Shown here: in pieces, positions 16,928 through 24,877 of the stretch
How the letters are laid out: every line of letters begins with the position of its first letter
Numbering within the stretch: the first letter of the stretch is position 1
NCBI GenBank assembly: GCA_016718205.1
Contig: JADKEB010000016.1
Coordinates: 1 to 64,000 of the forward strand
Reading direction: 5' to 3'
Length of the DNA stretch: 64,000 nucleotides
From: Saprospiraceae bacterium
Lineage (GTDB): Bacteria > Bacteroidota > Bacteroidia > Chitinophagales > Saprospiraceae
The notes under the pieces: model-generated
The model's input: the letters and a program-made list of their open reading frames with translations, nothing else
Database searches by the model: none
Told to the model about the DNA's origin: nothing
Translations under genes and position numbers: made by a program

Positions 16928-16989
16928 TATACTCAAAATAAACTGTTTTGCCAAAAATAGCTTAACCATTATACTGATTTTTGAGTATA
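16928..16989. repeat. 62-bp palindromic unit after ftsH (TATACTCAAAA arms)
   Basis: TATACTCAAAA (16928-16938) pairs with TTTTGAGTATA (16979-16989). The left 17 bases are nearly identical to the unit at 13591-13653 after birA. A one-sided trace, TATACTCAAGATACATTG, occurs after batC at about 30911. Always at gene 3' ends here, so a terminator role is plausible. Confidence 0.55.
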
Positions 16990-17092
16990 ATGAAGTCATA
17001 ATTTTTATTAAAGAAAATTATCGTCTTTTTAATTTATTTATCCCATCAAATTTTACGTGGTGTATTATTCCAAAGTTGGCATAGATGGTATG

Positions 17093-17473
17093 TTACTTCA
17101 ATACATGATGTGCCAGTACTTTCTGCACATCATACACATTGACTGATTTGTTAAATGGTTTGACGATACTGGGCAGAAGCTCACTCGATACCCATATCTT
17201 CAGTTCTGCTTCGAGGTCAAATGTACCGGCTGTTTCGACACTGAAGCGAGAGATACTTTTGTAAGAAATGGATTTATATTCTATTTTGCTACCGGTAAGA
17301 CCTTGTATTTCCACTAAAATGAGTCGTTTATTAGTAAAAATAAATGTATCTCTTATGAGTTTAAACCCCAGCTCTATTTCTTCAGAATCTATTAACAGTT
17401 GTCCATATTTTTTGACTAATTCGTCTTGACTTACTGTTCCTGCATTACCAAGTAAAGCTGAAAATATTCCCAT
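17093..17473 (-). CDS. PH-domain protein (bPH_3 / former DUF1696 type)
   Basis: Soluble protein of 126 aa composed of a single bacterial pleckstrin-homology-like domain. The family pattern is visible: FKLIRDTFIFTNKRLILVEIQGLTGSKIEYKSISYKSISRFSVET followed by a strand with LEIW-like KIWVSS and a C-terminal helix. Known homologues such as YvbH-like proteins are cytoplasmic, form ring oligomers in crystals, and have no agreed function. Last of four same-strand genes (TlpA, DUF1080, VOC, PH) with a 32-bp gap to the VOC gene. Confidence 0.82.
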   Translation of the reverse strand: MGIFSALLGNAGTVSQDELVKKYGQLLIDSEEIELGFKLIRDTFIFTNKRLILVEIQGLTGSKIEYKSISYKSISRFSVETAGTFDLEAELKIWVSSELLPSIVKPFNKSVNVYDVQKVLAHHVLK

Positions 17474-17505
17474 GGTTGTATTTTTTTATTTTAATAAATG
17501 GTGTT

Positions 17506-17904
17506 TTATTCCGATTTTTTGGATTCAATCAAATCCCAGAGATTGCCATAAATATCTTCAAAGACTGCCACGGTGCCGTATTCTTCCACGCTCGGTTCCC
17601 TTACTATTTTTATCTGGTTTTTAAGAAGGTTCTGATAGTCTCTCTGAAAATCATCAGTATGTAAAAACAGGAAAACTCTACCTCCTGTTTGATTGCCAAT
17701 CCTGGATTTTTGTACATCATTTACACCCTTTGCAAGCAATAGTGAACATTCTTTTGCTCCTTTGGGCCTGACCAATACCCACCGCTTTTCTTCGGACATT
17801 TTTGTATCTTCTATCAGTTCAAAATGCAATTTTTTTGTATAAAATGCAATGGCTCTGTCATAATCATCGACCACTATAGCAATATGCGCAAGATGCTGTT
17901 TCAT
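17506..17904 (-). CDS. VOC-superfamily protein (glyoxalase/bleomycin-resistance fold)
   Basis: Protein of 132 aa with two beta-alpha-beta-beta-beta modules: AHIAIVVDDYDRAIAFYTKKLHFEL at 6-30 and RVFLFLHTDDFQRDYQNLLKN plus VFEDIYGNLWDLIE at the end. The putative metal ligands His7 and Glu near the C-terminal end (WDLIE) are kept, consistent with a metal-dependent lyase or dioxygenase, but the substrate is unknown. It follows the DUF1080 gene by 52 bp and precedes the PH-domain gene. Confidence 0.85.
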   Translation of the reverse strand: MKQHLAHIAIVVDDYDRAIAFYTKKLHFELIEDTKMSEEKRWVLVRPKGAKECSLLLAKGVNDVQKSRIGNQTGGRVFLFLHTDDFQRDYQNLLKNQIKIVREPSVEEYGTVAVFEDIYGNLWDLIESKKSE

Positions 17905-17956
17905 GATTTTCTCTTTAAATCTTACTTATCGCAGAAAAAAGTATGTCCCAACATCA

Positions 17957-18553
17957 TCAATCCAGGACCTTGATCTTAAATTTGCGCCATCGGACCTTTA
18001 TCCCACCACCATCATGTATTTGTAGTGCTATGAATCCTTCACCCTTGCCGATTTTTTCATCATTCAGGTCTATCATCATGTGGCCATTGAGCCATGTGGT
18101 AACCTTATCGCCTATGACTTGGATTCTAAGCGTATTCCATTTGTCTGCTTTAAGGTACTTTTCGTGCGTAGGATTAGGTTTGATCAGCCAACCACGTCCG
18201 TAGGATTCGTAGATGCCTCCGGTATGGTGATCTGGTGGAGCTACTTCTACCTGCCAGCCACTGATCTTCACTCCTTCGATACCTGACCGAAAGAAGACAC
18301 CACTATTGCCATTGCTTTCCTGCTTGAACTGAACAGTAAAATCAAAGTTCTTGTACGATTCATTGGTAGAAAGATAGCCATATTGTTTTTCCGGACCGCT
18401 TTCACATATCAGGTTTCCTTTTTCGACGTACCACTTTTCGGTACCGTGCGCTGTCCATCCTGTCAGATCTTTTCCGTTGAACAAGTTGATTTTCTGGGCA
18501 TTACCAAATTGTATTAGACATAAGAGTAAGGTACTTAAAAAATATTTTTTCAT
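17957..18553 (-). CDS. secreted DUF1080 (3-keto-disaccharide hydrolase-like) protein
   Basis: Exported protein of 198 aa with a Sec signal (KKYFLSTLLLCLIQFGNAQ, cleavage after about residue 19). The mature part is one concanavalin-like beta-sandwich of the DUF1080 family: LFNGKDLTGW at the start, NFDFTVQFKQESNGNSGVFFRS, GWQVEVAPPDHHTGGIYESYGRGW, then KADKWNTLRIQVIGDKVTTWLNG and GFIALQIHDGG. Members of the family hydrolyse 3-keto-glycosides or bind sugars; the exact role here is inferred. It lies 11 bp after the TlpA-like gene, so the two are probably co-expressed. Confidence 0.9.
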   Translation of the reverse strand: MKKYFLSTLLLCLIQFGNAQKINLFNGKDLTGWTAHGTEKWYVEKGNLICESGPEKQYGYLSTNESYKNFDFTVQFKQESNGNSGVFFRSGIEGVKISGWQVEVAPPDHHTGGIYESYGRGWLIKPNPTHEKYLKADKWNTLRIQVIGDKVTTWLNGHMMIDLNDEKIGKGEGFIALQIHDGGGIKVRWRKFKIKVLD

Positions 18554-18564
18554 TTTTATTGTGA

Positions 18565-19683
18565 TTATAATCCTTTTAAATGTTTGGTTAATGCAATGGC
18601 AAGCTCATGGCCTGTGATGTTGCGGGCAATTATTTTCCCATCAGGATCAATGAGCAGATTTTGAGGTATAGATCTGATGCCAAACATTTCAGAAACTTCA
18701 TTTTTCCAACCTTTCAGGTCGCTTACATGATACCATTTGAGTTCATCTTTGTGGATAGCGGCTATCCACTTGTCTCTTTTATCATCCAGAGATACACCCA
18801 GGATTTCAAAATTATTGTCTTTGTAGTTTTTGTAAGCCTTGACAATGTTGGGATTTTCTCTTCGGCATGGTCCACACCAGCTTGCCCAAAAATCAATAAG
18901 TACATATTTTCCCTTCAGAGCGGCAATCGAAAAATCGACACCTGATGTATCTTTCTGCGTAAATGGCATAATGGACTGACCAACAAACGTTTTTTTTGTT
19001 TTTTCTATCTGACTTTGCAGTTCTTTACCTTTAGAAGATGCTTTATGAACAGGTGCCAGCAAATCATACATGGCCAGAAAGTCCTCATCTATCATGTAAG
19101 AAATATCAAGTAATGATGAAAAGCTAACATAGGAATCGGGTTTGTTTTTGATAAATCCGCTCAGCACCTGCTTTTTCATTTTGGAAAGTTCATCAAAAAC
19201 AACATCAAGTCTCTTCATTCCTTCTTCATTTTTGGCATCCTTAAACTTCATGTATTCATCTACAGTAGCCTTATACTTATCATCATAGGCAGTGAGCTTT
19301 GACTTAAGGTCCAAATAGTCATTTTGTACTTTTCCACCGGTAATACTGGCTTCTTTTGGGTATTTTGTCACAGCAATTTCTGTGGTTTGACTTGGCTCAA
19401 TAAAAAAATCCGTGGCAGCTTTGGATTTTTCATATGTCGGGATATGGAGCTGGACCTTGACAGGAGCATCTATTTTTCCTGAAAATTCAAACATATTGTC
19501 CATTATTGCGGCAGAATCTTTGACCATGCTCTTATTGTACACATACTGAATATATACTTTTTCAGCGAGCTGAAATTCTGAAAATTTTCCTTTGATAATA
19601 AAAGGTTGCTCCTGTGCCTGTAAAGAAAATGACAAGGTTGCAAATGCTACAAGCAATAGTGTGGAAAAAAAATGTGACTTCAT
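18565..19683 (-). CDS. TlpA-like thiol-disulfide protein with N-terminal DUF4369 domain
   Basis: Exported protein of 372 aa. Signal peptide at 1-23 (ends LSFSLQAQ). Residues about 25-125 form the DUF4369 beta domain (IKGKFSEFQLAEKVYIQYV), a helical linker follows (about 125-225), and the C-terminal thioredoxin domain holds the redox motif WCGPC (Cys270, Cys273) and cis-proline region SIPQNLLIDPDGKIIA. Such proteins reduce or shuttle disulfides in the periplasm of Bacteroidota. First gene of a four-gene minus-strand run; no clear promoter box was found upstream. Confidence 0.92.
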   Translation of the reverse strand: MKSHFFSTLLLVAFATLSFSLQAQEQPFIIKGKFSEFQLAEKVYIQYVYNKSMVKDSAAIMDNMFEFSGKIDAPVKVQLHIPTYEKSKAATDFFIEPSQTTEIAVTKYPKEASITGGKVQNDYLDLKSKLTAYDDKYKATVDEYMKFKDAKNEEGMKRLDVVFDELSKMKKQVLSGFIKNKPDSYVSFSSLLDISYMIDEDFLAMYDLLAPVHKASSKGKELQSQIEKTKKTFVGQSIMPFTQKDTSGVDFSIAALKGKYVLIDFWASWCGPCRRENPNIVKAYKNYKDNNFEILGVSLDDKRDKWIAAIHKDELKWYHVSDLKGWKNEVSEMFGIRSIPQNLLIDPDGKIIARNITGHELAIALTKHLKGL

Positions 19684-19928
19684 GACTAATAAAATTTGTG
19701 GTGATTTCGGTATTTATAATCAAGAGAAATTATATAAAGAGTAAATCGAAATCAAAACTAAGATTAACTTTTGAACTTTTGGGTATTGGCATGATATTTT
19801 TAACAATTTTTCTTAAATCCATGCTTCGCAATGACGAATTGACTCACAAACGCCTGGCTTCTTACTAATACATCAATGCTTAAATTGTATGCAGGGGATA
19901 TTGGCATAATTTCTACTTTAATACTAAT

Positions 19929-20022
19929 GTCGTTTAGATAAGAATTTTTTCTTTGTTTTTACCCTATCTAAATCTTTCCCTTACAAGGGAAAGACTTCAT
20001 AAAGAGGTCTTAACTAAACGAC
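19929..20022. repeat. 94-bp inverted-repeat element
   Basis: Ends GTCGTTTAGATAAG (19929-19942) and CTTAACTAAACGAC (20009-20022) match 13 of 14 in inverted orientation, with an internal hairpin CTTTCCCTT-aca-AGGGAAAG. No ORF. Single copy in this window. The rest of 19684-19928 shows no recognisable feature. Confidence 0.5.
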
Positions 20023-20051
20023 TTTGAATTTAATACCCACCATTAGATTTG

Positions 20052-20151
20052 AATAGCAGCCATAACTCCTATATTTTGGTAGTTATGGCTGCTATTGTAT
20101 CTTATGAATGACAGCCATAACTGAATAATAATGTGTGTTATGGCTGGCATT
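20052..20151. repeat. two long palindromes directly after the DUF234 ATPase gene
   Basis: Unit 1: AATAGCAGCCATAACT (20052-20067) and AGTTATGGCTGCTATT (20081-20096), perfect 16-bp arms. Unit 2: AATGACAGCCATAAC (20107-20121) and GTTATGGCTGGCATT (20137-20151), one mismatch. The shared core CAGCCATAA / TTATGGCTG is found in three more units on the other side of the same gene. The last unit ends 5 bp before the gene's stop codon. Confidence 0.8.
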
Positions 20152-20156
20152 CATTA

Positions 20157-21578
20157 TTATAATATCTTACCCATGACGACCTGATTTCTCATATGCTCTA
20201 TGGAATACTTATTCTCAAAAAGGCCTGATGGTGTGATAAAAGTTACTAAGATACCTTTACGCGTCTTGGTAAAATGTTTAAATGAAGTTATTTTGTTTTG
20301 TAATTTTGTATAATAATCTTTGTCAAGGACGTAATTTTCAGGAGCGTATTTTATTTCACAAATATTGATGATCTTATCAGACCGATCAATGAGTAAGTCT
20401 ATTTGAGCTCCACTCATCGTATCGTCGCCTTTGTGTCTCCATACAGATTCTGTGCTGAATACACCTGTGATACCAAGTTGCTGTTTTATCTCAGGTATGT
20501 GCAGCATACATAAATTCTCAAATGCAAGTCCACTCCACGCATACCATGAAGGTGTATTGGTCAGGTAATGCCAGACATTTTTAGTTCTTACTTCTGTTTT
20601 CTGTACATATTTCAGATAGAACAGGACATAGGGGTCTGTAAGCTTATAGATGATATCTCTTTTGGATTTTCCATAGGGTACATAATGTGTAATAAATCCG
20701 GCTGCTTCGAGTTCGTCTATATTGTTGCTCAATGTTCCTCCTGATGATATTTTACTTAATTTGGATATGGTGTTTCTATCAAGGCCATAAGTGTGTTCAC
20801 TCAGGATCTTTACAATGTGCTCGTAAGTGTGGCTGCTGCCAAATAACGAAACAAAGAGCTCATCAAACTCCAGGTTAAGGATTGCTTTTTTTCTGAAAAA
20901 GAGTCTGTCTATAGCTTGGTCAAGGCTTTCGGATACATCCAATTGGTCCAAGTAAAAAGGGATGCCACCCATGATCATATAAAGTTTTATGATGGCATCA
21001 GTATTGTAGTTTATTTGTTTTGCTTTTAGGAATTGAGCTACTTCTTCCAGGGTAAATGGACTTAACTCCATTCTGCTTGTGACTCTGTTATATAAAGAGC
21101 CCCTGTTTTTAAATATGTTTTTAATCATCCACGATCCAGCTGATCCACAGATAATAACTAAGATGTCTTTTTGCATCACAGCCCAAGCCCAAAAATCTGC
21201 AAATGCCGCGATGAAATAAGAGTTTTTGGTGGACATCCATGGAAACTCATCCAGGAAGATGACTTTTTTCTTTCTTTTCCGAGAAGAATTCAACTCATTT
21301 TTTAATAAATTGAAAGCATCAAACCACGACTCCAAAATGGGCAAATATCCTAAATTCAATTGTGTTTTAATCTCTGCGGAAAATCGTTCTAATTGAATAG
21401 ATACAGGAGCTTCGTACTTACCAGTAAATTTGAAAAAAAGATGGCTCTTTATGGCATATTCGATAAAGAATGTCTTACCTATTCTCCGACGTCCTAAAAC
21501 AGCACATAATTCAGATTTAGAGCTATTTATAAGTCTATCTATCTGATTTAGCTCTTCTTTTCTACCTACAAAATCCAT
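20157..21578 (-). CDS. archaeal-type AAA+ ATPase with DUF234 C-terminal domain
   Basis: P-loop ATPase of 473 aa. It begins FVGRKEELNQIDRL, the standard start of this family; Walker A is LGRRRIGKTFF (about 28-38), Walker B KKVIFLDEFPWM (about 113-124), sensor 1 VIICGSAGSWM. A helical lid and winged-helix segment follow (SKISSGGTLSNNIDELEAAGFI), then the DUF234 restriction-endonuclease-like domain with AQIDLLIDRSDKIINICEIKYA near 415-435. Family function is unknown, often linked to accessory regions. I chose the ATG at 21576-21578 because FVGR starts directly after it; the longer frame runs through the upstream palindromes. Flanked on both sides by palindromes with the same core. Confidence 0.9.
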   Translation of the reverse strand: MDFVGRKEELNQIDRLINSSKSELCAVLGRRRIGKTFFIEYAIKSHLFFKFTGKYEAPVSIQLERFSAEIKTQLNLGYLPILESWFDAFNLLKNELNSSRKRKKKVIFLDEFPWMSTKNSYFIAAFADFWAWAVMQKDILVIICGSAGSWMIKNIFKNRGSLYNRVTSRMELSPFTLEEVAQFLKAKQINYNTDAIIKLYMIMGGIPFYLDQLDVSESLDQAIDRLFFRKKAILNLEFDELFVSLFGSSHTYEHIVKILSEHTYGLDRNTISKLSKISSGGTLSNNIDELEAAGFITHYVPYGKSKRDIIYKLTDPYVLFYLKYVQKTEVRTKNVWHYLTNTPSWYAWSGLAFENLCMLHIPEIKQQLGITGVFSTESVWRHKGDDTMSGAQIDLLIDRSDKIINICEIKYAPENYVLDKDYYTKLQNKITSFKHFTKTRKGILVTFITPSGLFENKYSIEHMRNQVVMGKIL

Positions 21579-21629
21579 CGCTTGATATTTATGCGCAAAT
21601 GTACAACATTCTTTGCAAATATGCAAATG

Positions 21630-21784
21630 AATAGCAGCCATAAGTGTATAATAAATATAGTTATGGCTGTTATTATATGCAAGCAATAGCAGCCATAACA
21701 CATTATAATATATAGTTATGGCTGCGATTCACTCACCTTAATATCAGCCATAACCCATTATTTTAGGGAGTTATGGCTGACATT
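21630..21784. repeat. three long palindromes upstream of the DUF234 ATPase gene
   Basis: Unit 3: AATAGCAGCCATAA (21630-21643) / TTATGGCTGTTATT (21661-21674). Unit 4: AATAGCAGCCATAAC (21685-21699) / GTTATGGCTGCGATT (21715-21729). Unit 5: AATATCAGCCATAAC (21740-21754) / GTTATGGCTGACATT (21770-21784). Each has one mismatch and a 15-17-nt AT-rich spacer. The first unit lies 51 bp upstream of the ATPase start, so they may be operators or hairpins in its leader. Confidence 0.8.
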
Positions 21785-21843
21785 CACTTATGTATTTTCC
21801 TATCTGAAAAGAAGTAAATAGGAATCCACTCCTAAAAGCCTTT

Positions 21844-22175
21844 AGAGTATGTTTAAACTTTTATCATTTAGCTCCAAGTGGCAAATTTAATTTAGCCTGC
21901 CTGTCTGCAAGGCAGGCCAGCGTTATATTTTTTTCGTTTGTCAAAGTCTTACCTGACTTTGACGGAACCTATCTTAAGGTCTTTGACCGATTGTGGACAA
22001 TTTACTCCGGTCATGAGACCGATAGATAAAAGTTCAAAAGTCTGAGACTTTGAACACCAGATTTTTTGAGTAAAGTATTTTACTCGACTCTCGTTATAGA
22101 CAAGACCATTCCGTCATCTTGTCCAAAAATAAATTTCCTCACTTTCGCTCAAACATAAAAATTTAAACACACTAC
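21844..22175 (-). repeat. MITE-like element, family 1 (copy D, inverted and diverged)
   Basis: About 332 bp. Left end AGAGTATGTTTAAACTTTTAT is intact; right end (TTTAAACACACTACT) is mutated. Keeps the GAGTAAA-gtat-TTTACTC hairpin and the conserved terminal blocks in inverted order, but has different inner hairpins: GTCAAAGTC-ttacct-GACTTTGAC, and GCCTGCC / GGCAGGC. A decayed family-3 end (AATCCACTCCTAAAAG) sits directly to its left at about 21823. Confidence 0.75.
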
Positions 22176-22229
22176 TAATGAAGGAAATTAAAAAAGTACA
22201 TTATTGATTACTATTTCATTGAGTATACA

Positions 22230-22997
22230 TCACTTACAAGGCCATACCCACGCATCCAATGGATAGGACTTACCTCTGTAGCTGTAATGCCACCACTCTG
22301 TACGAATTCCTTTAAACCCATATTTTTCCATTGCCTTTCTAAGGATTTCGCGATTTTTATAAACCTGCGGAGCGTGCCCCTTGTAGTCAGTATGAGCTTC
22401 TTTGCCCAAATGGTCGTAAGGTGTACCCATATCCAGTTCATCACCTGAATCATCAATGACGGTTAGGTCTACTGCCAGCCCTCTGCTGTGCATCGACCCT
22501 TTGGCTGGTGGCGTAACATAGTCAGGATTGGGTACAGCGTCCCAAAGTCTTTGCTGGTATGGTTGTGGTCTGAAACAATCAAACAATTTTAAGTTGTAGC
22601 CAAAAGAATCCTGCAATTCCTTCCGGACTTTGCTGATGGCAGATACCGCCTCAGGTCTTAAAAAGCATCTGCCACAGTCGTATATCTGCTTTTTTGTAAA
22701 ATTGTCATCATCAGCATATTTGATATCGAGGACCATTCCGCTTTTTTCAGTGATTTCCTTCCATTCTTCAGGTATGGCCTCACTTTTTGTTTCAAGAATT
22801 ACTGGTTCTTCCTTCTTTTCTACCGATGGAGAGGGTGTTTCATCGGCCTGTGTGCTCTTAGCTGTTTCTTCTTTGATGTCAGAAATCTTTTGTGCTCTAG
22901 TTTCCTTATCTGGTTTGCACGAGTACATCATACAAACAAAAATAAACACTGATACCCAAAAGCTACCTGTCGTTTTCATTTCTACTCTTCTTTTCAT
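22230..22997 (-). CDS. D-alanyl-D-alanine dipeptidase-like lipoprotein (M15D, VanX type)
   Basis: Zinc peptidase of 255 aa. The N-terminus has a lipoprotein signal (VFIFVCMMYSC, lipid Cys about residue 29) then a low-complexity linker with Glu, Lys, Ser and Pro to about 78. The catalytic domain shows CFRPQPYQQRLWD, the zinc motif SMHSRGLAVDLT (SxHxxGxAxD) and the final GIRTEWWHYSY with the third zinc His. In VanX/DdpX these cut D-Ala-D-Ala; in a lipoprotein the likely role is peptidoglycan dipeptide hydrolysis in the envelope. The start may be the ATG at 22997 or 22979; the first is 3 bp after the stop of the upstream gene, so the two are an operon. Confidence 0.9.
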   Translation of the reverse strand: MKRRVEMKTTGSFWVSVFIFVCMMYSCKPDKETRAQKISDIKEETAKSTQADETPSPSVEKKEEPVILETKSEAIPEEWKEITEKSGMVLDIKYADDDNFTKKQIYDCGRCFLRPEAVSAISKVRKELQDSFGYNLKLFDCFRPQPYQQRLWDAVPNPDYVTPPAKGSMHSRGLAVDLTVIDDSGDELDMGTPYDHLGKEAHTDYKGHAPQVYKNREILRKAMEKYGFKGIRTEWWHYSYRGKSYPLDAWVWPCK

Positions 22998-23000
22998 TTG

Positions 23001-23603
23001 CTATTGCCTTATTTTGTAAAGATTTATTGCTTTCATCATTTCCTTGTCAAACCAACTGACCTGTTCTTTGATGTACGATTTTTTATTTATCAGTGATTTG
23101 ATGGCACCAAGAAATGTACCCTTTTTGTACGGCCACGGAAATTCAGGTCTCATATGTTCCTGATTTGTCAGCAATAACTGATACTCATCCCTACCCTGAA
23201 TCATGAACATGGTTTTTTTATTTTTCAAATCAATATGAGTGATTTCTCTGGCAGTTGATATGTATACTTTTGTTTCACCCCTGAGCAGATTTTTGTATAA
23301 AGTATCAGGTACAAAATATACCTCTGTTGCAGTATAATATGTATTAAATGCTTCATAAACTAAACTGAAATATTTATCTCTCTGTTGCTCTGTTTCTTTT
23401 TTTATTTTTAAAAAACCATTTCTTTTTTTTGCTGAAATATCTTTTTTGCTTATTTGAGCATCCAAATATTTTATCTTAGCGTTATAAGTTGGTATTCTCA
23501 TGACAATCACAACGTTTCTGATACTATCTTCAGCAAAGCTCTGCAAACAAGTTGAAAACAAGAGGGTTAGGGTGATGAAGGTCTTAAAAATATTCATTCT
23601 CAT
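23001..23603 (-). CDS. exported protein of unknown function
   Basis: Protein of 200 aa with an N-terminal Sec signal (MRMNIFKTFITLTLLFSTCLQSFA, cleavage about 24). The mature part is basic, with a helix-rich Lys/Gln stretch (about 48-75) and mixed alpha/beta segments ending FDKEMMKAINLYK. I do not recognise a family. It is the first gene of a two-gene unit with the VanX-like lipoprotein (3-bp gap), so an envelope role is inferred. AT-rich DNA precedes the start. Confidence 0.7.
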   Translation of the reverse strand: MRMNIFKTFITLTLLFSTCLQSFAEDSIRNVVIVMRIPTYNAKIKYLDAQISKKDISAKKRNGFLKIKKETEQQRDKYFSLVYEAFNTYYTATEVYFVPDTLYKNLLRGETKVYISTAREITHIDLKNKKTMFMIQGRDEYQLLLTNQEHMRPEFPWPYKKGTFLGAIKSLINKKSYIKEQVSWFDKEMMKAINLYKIRQ

Positions 23604-23871
23604 CGTCGAAATTCACATATTATTCCATTCAATAACATATGAAGTTAAGATTTAGTTAAAAAAAACAATGATTCATAAGTCTGATTTTAAGATTCCTAAT
23701 TTTGCGCTTCCATTTTAGAGTAGGAATGCAAAAATTAAAGAACACGATTTTAGTTATTGCGACAGGGATTAAGCCTTCAATCAAATATTTTTGCGATATT
23801 TGCACCCCTGTTTTCGCGGACAAAGCATTTCAATAAACTTTTAACTATAAATTTTAAAAAAATAGAGCAAT

Positions 23872-24873
23872 ATGATACAGACATCTGTGGATATAGAAGC
23901 ATTAAACCAGCAAATATACATAGACAGTGCTTTCCTGGAAGTACTGAATGCAGAGACAACCAAAGTCATGGTAGGGCAGAGGCACATGATTGACAGACTT
24001 ATGCTTGGACTGCTGGCCGAAGGTCATGTCTTATTGGAAGGTTTACCAGGATTGGCCAAGACTCTGGCTATCAAAACACTGGCTTCTGCCATTGATGCTG
24101 ATTTTCATAGGATACAGTTTACTCCCGATCTCCTGCCATCGGATATCATAGGTACTATGATATACAATCCCGGAAAAAATGAATTTACTGTGCGCAAAGG
24201 TCCCATTTTTGCCAATTTTATCCTTGCTGACGAAATCAACAGAGCACCGGCAAAAGTACAGAGTGCATTGCTGGAGGCCATGCAGGAAAAACAGGTCACC
24301 ATTGGCAAAGAAACGTATAAACTGGAAGAGCCATTTTTAGTTCTTGCGACACAAAACCCGATAGAACAGGAAGGTACTTATCCACTACCTGAAGCACAAG
24401 TAGACCGTTTTATGTTAAAGGTAAATATCGGATATCCATCAAAGGAAGAAGAAAAACAAATCATCAGAAAAAACATCTTGGGAGAAATCACTCAGAAAAT
24501 AAATGCAGTAGTTGACCCTGCTTCTATCATCAAAGCCCGGCAGTCCGTCAAAAAAGTGTACATGGATGAAAAAATCGAAAACTACATCATAGATATAGTT
24601 TTTGCCACTAGATTTCCCGAACAATACAAGATGGAAAGCCTTAAGCCTTTGCTGAGTTATGGTGCATCACCGAGAGCAAGTATCAATCTTGCCTTAGCCG
24701 CAAAGGCGCACGCATTTATGCAAAGAAGAGGTTATGTACTTCCCGATGATATCAGAAATGTATGTAAAGATGTCATGAGACACAGGGTAGGACTAAGTTA
24801 TGAGGCAGAAGCCGAAAACGTCACTCACGAAGATATCATCAACAAGGTCATCAATACTATTCCAGTACCATAA
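23872..24873 (+). CDS. MoxR-family AAA+ ATPase
   Basis: Cytoplasmic AAA+ chaperone-like ATPase of 333 aa. Walker A is EGLPGLAKT (about 53-61); IQFTPDLLPSDIIGT and the Walker B region FILADEINRAPAKVQSALLEAMQE follow, then the sensor FLVLATQNPIEQEGTYPLPEAQVDRFM; the C-terminal lid carries SYGASPRASINLALAAKA. MoxR proteins activate partner proteins with von Willebrand A domains, which fits the downstream DUF58, BatA and BatB genes. First gene of the bat operon; the next ATG lies 4 bp beyond its stop. The upstream 268-bp interval has a TAATTTTG box at 23697-23704, 168 bp from the start, of uncertain relevance. Confidence 0.95.
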   Translation: MIQTSVDIEALNQQIYIDSAFLEVLNAETTKVMVGQRHMIDRLMLGLLAEGHVLLEGLPGLAKTLAIKTLASAIDADFHRIQFTPDLLPSDIIGTMIYNPGKNEFTVRKGPIFANFILADEINRAPAKVQSALLEAMQEKQVTIGKETYKLEEPFLVLATQNPIEQEGTYPLPEAQVDRFMLKVNIGYPSKEEEKQIIRKNILGEITQKINAVVDPASIIKARQSVKKVYMDEKIENYIIDIVFATRFPEQYKMESLKPLLSYGASPRASINLALAAKAHAFMQRRGYVLPDDIRNVCKDVMRHRVGLSYEAEAENVTHEDIINKVINTIPVP

Positions 24874-24877
24874 TGTA

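Noticed and set aside
20052..21784. Possible CRISPR-like array
   Set aside because: Units are inverted, not direct repeats, spacing is irregular, a gene lies in the middle and no cas gene is near.
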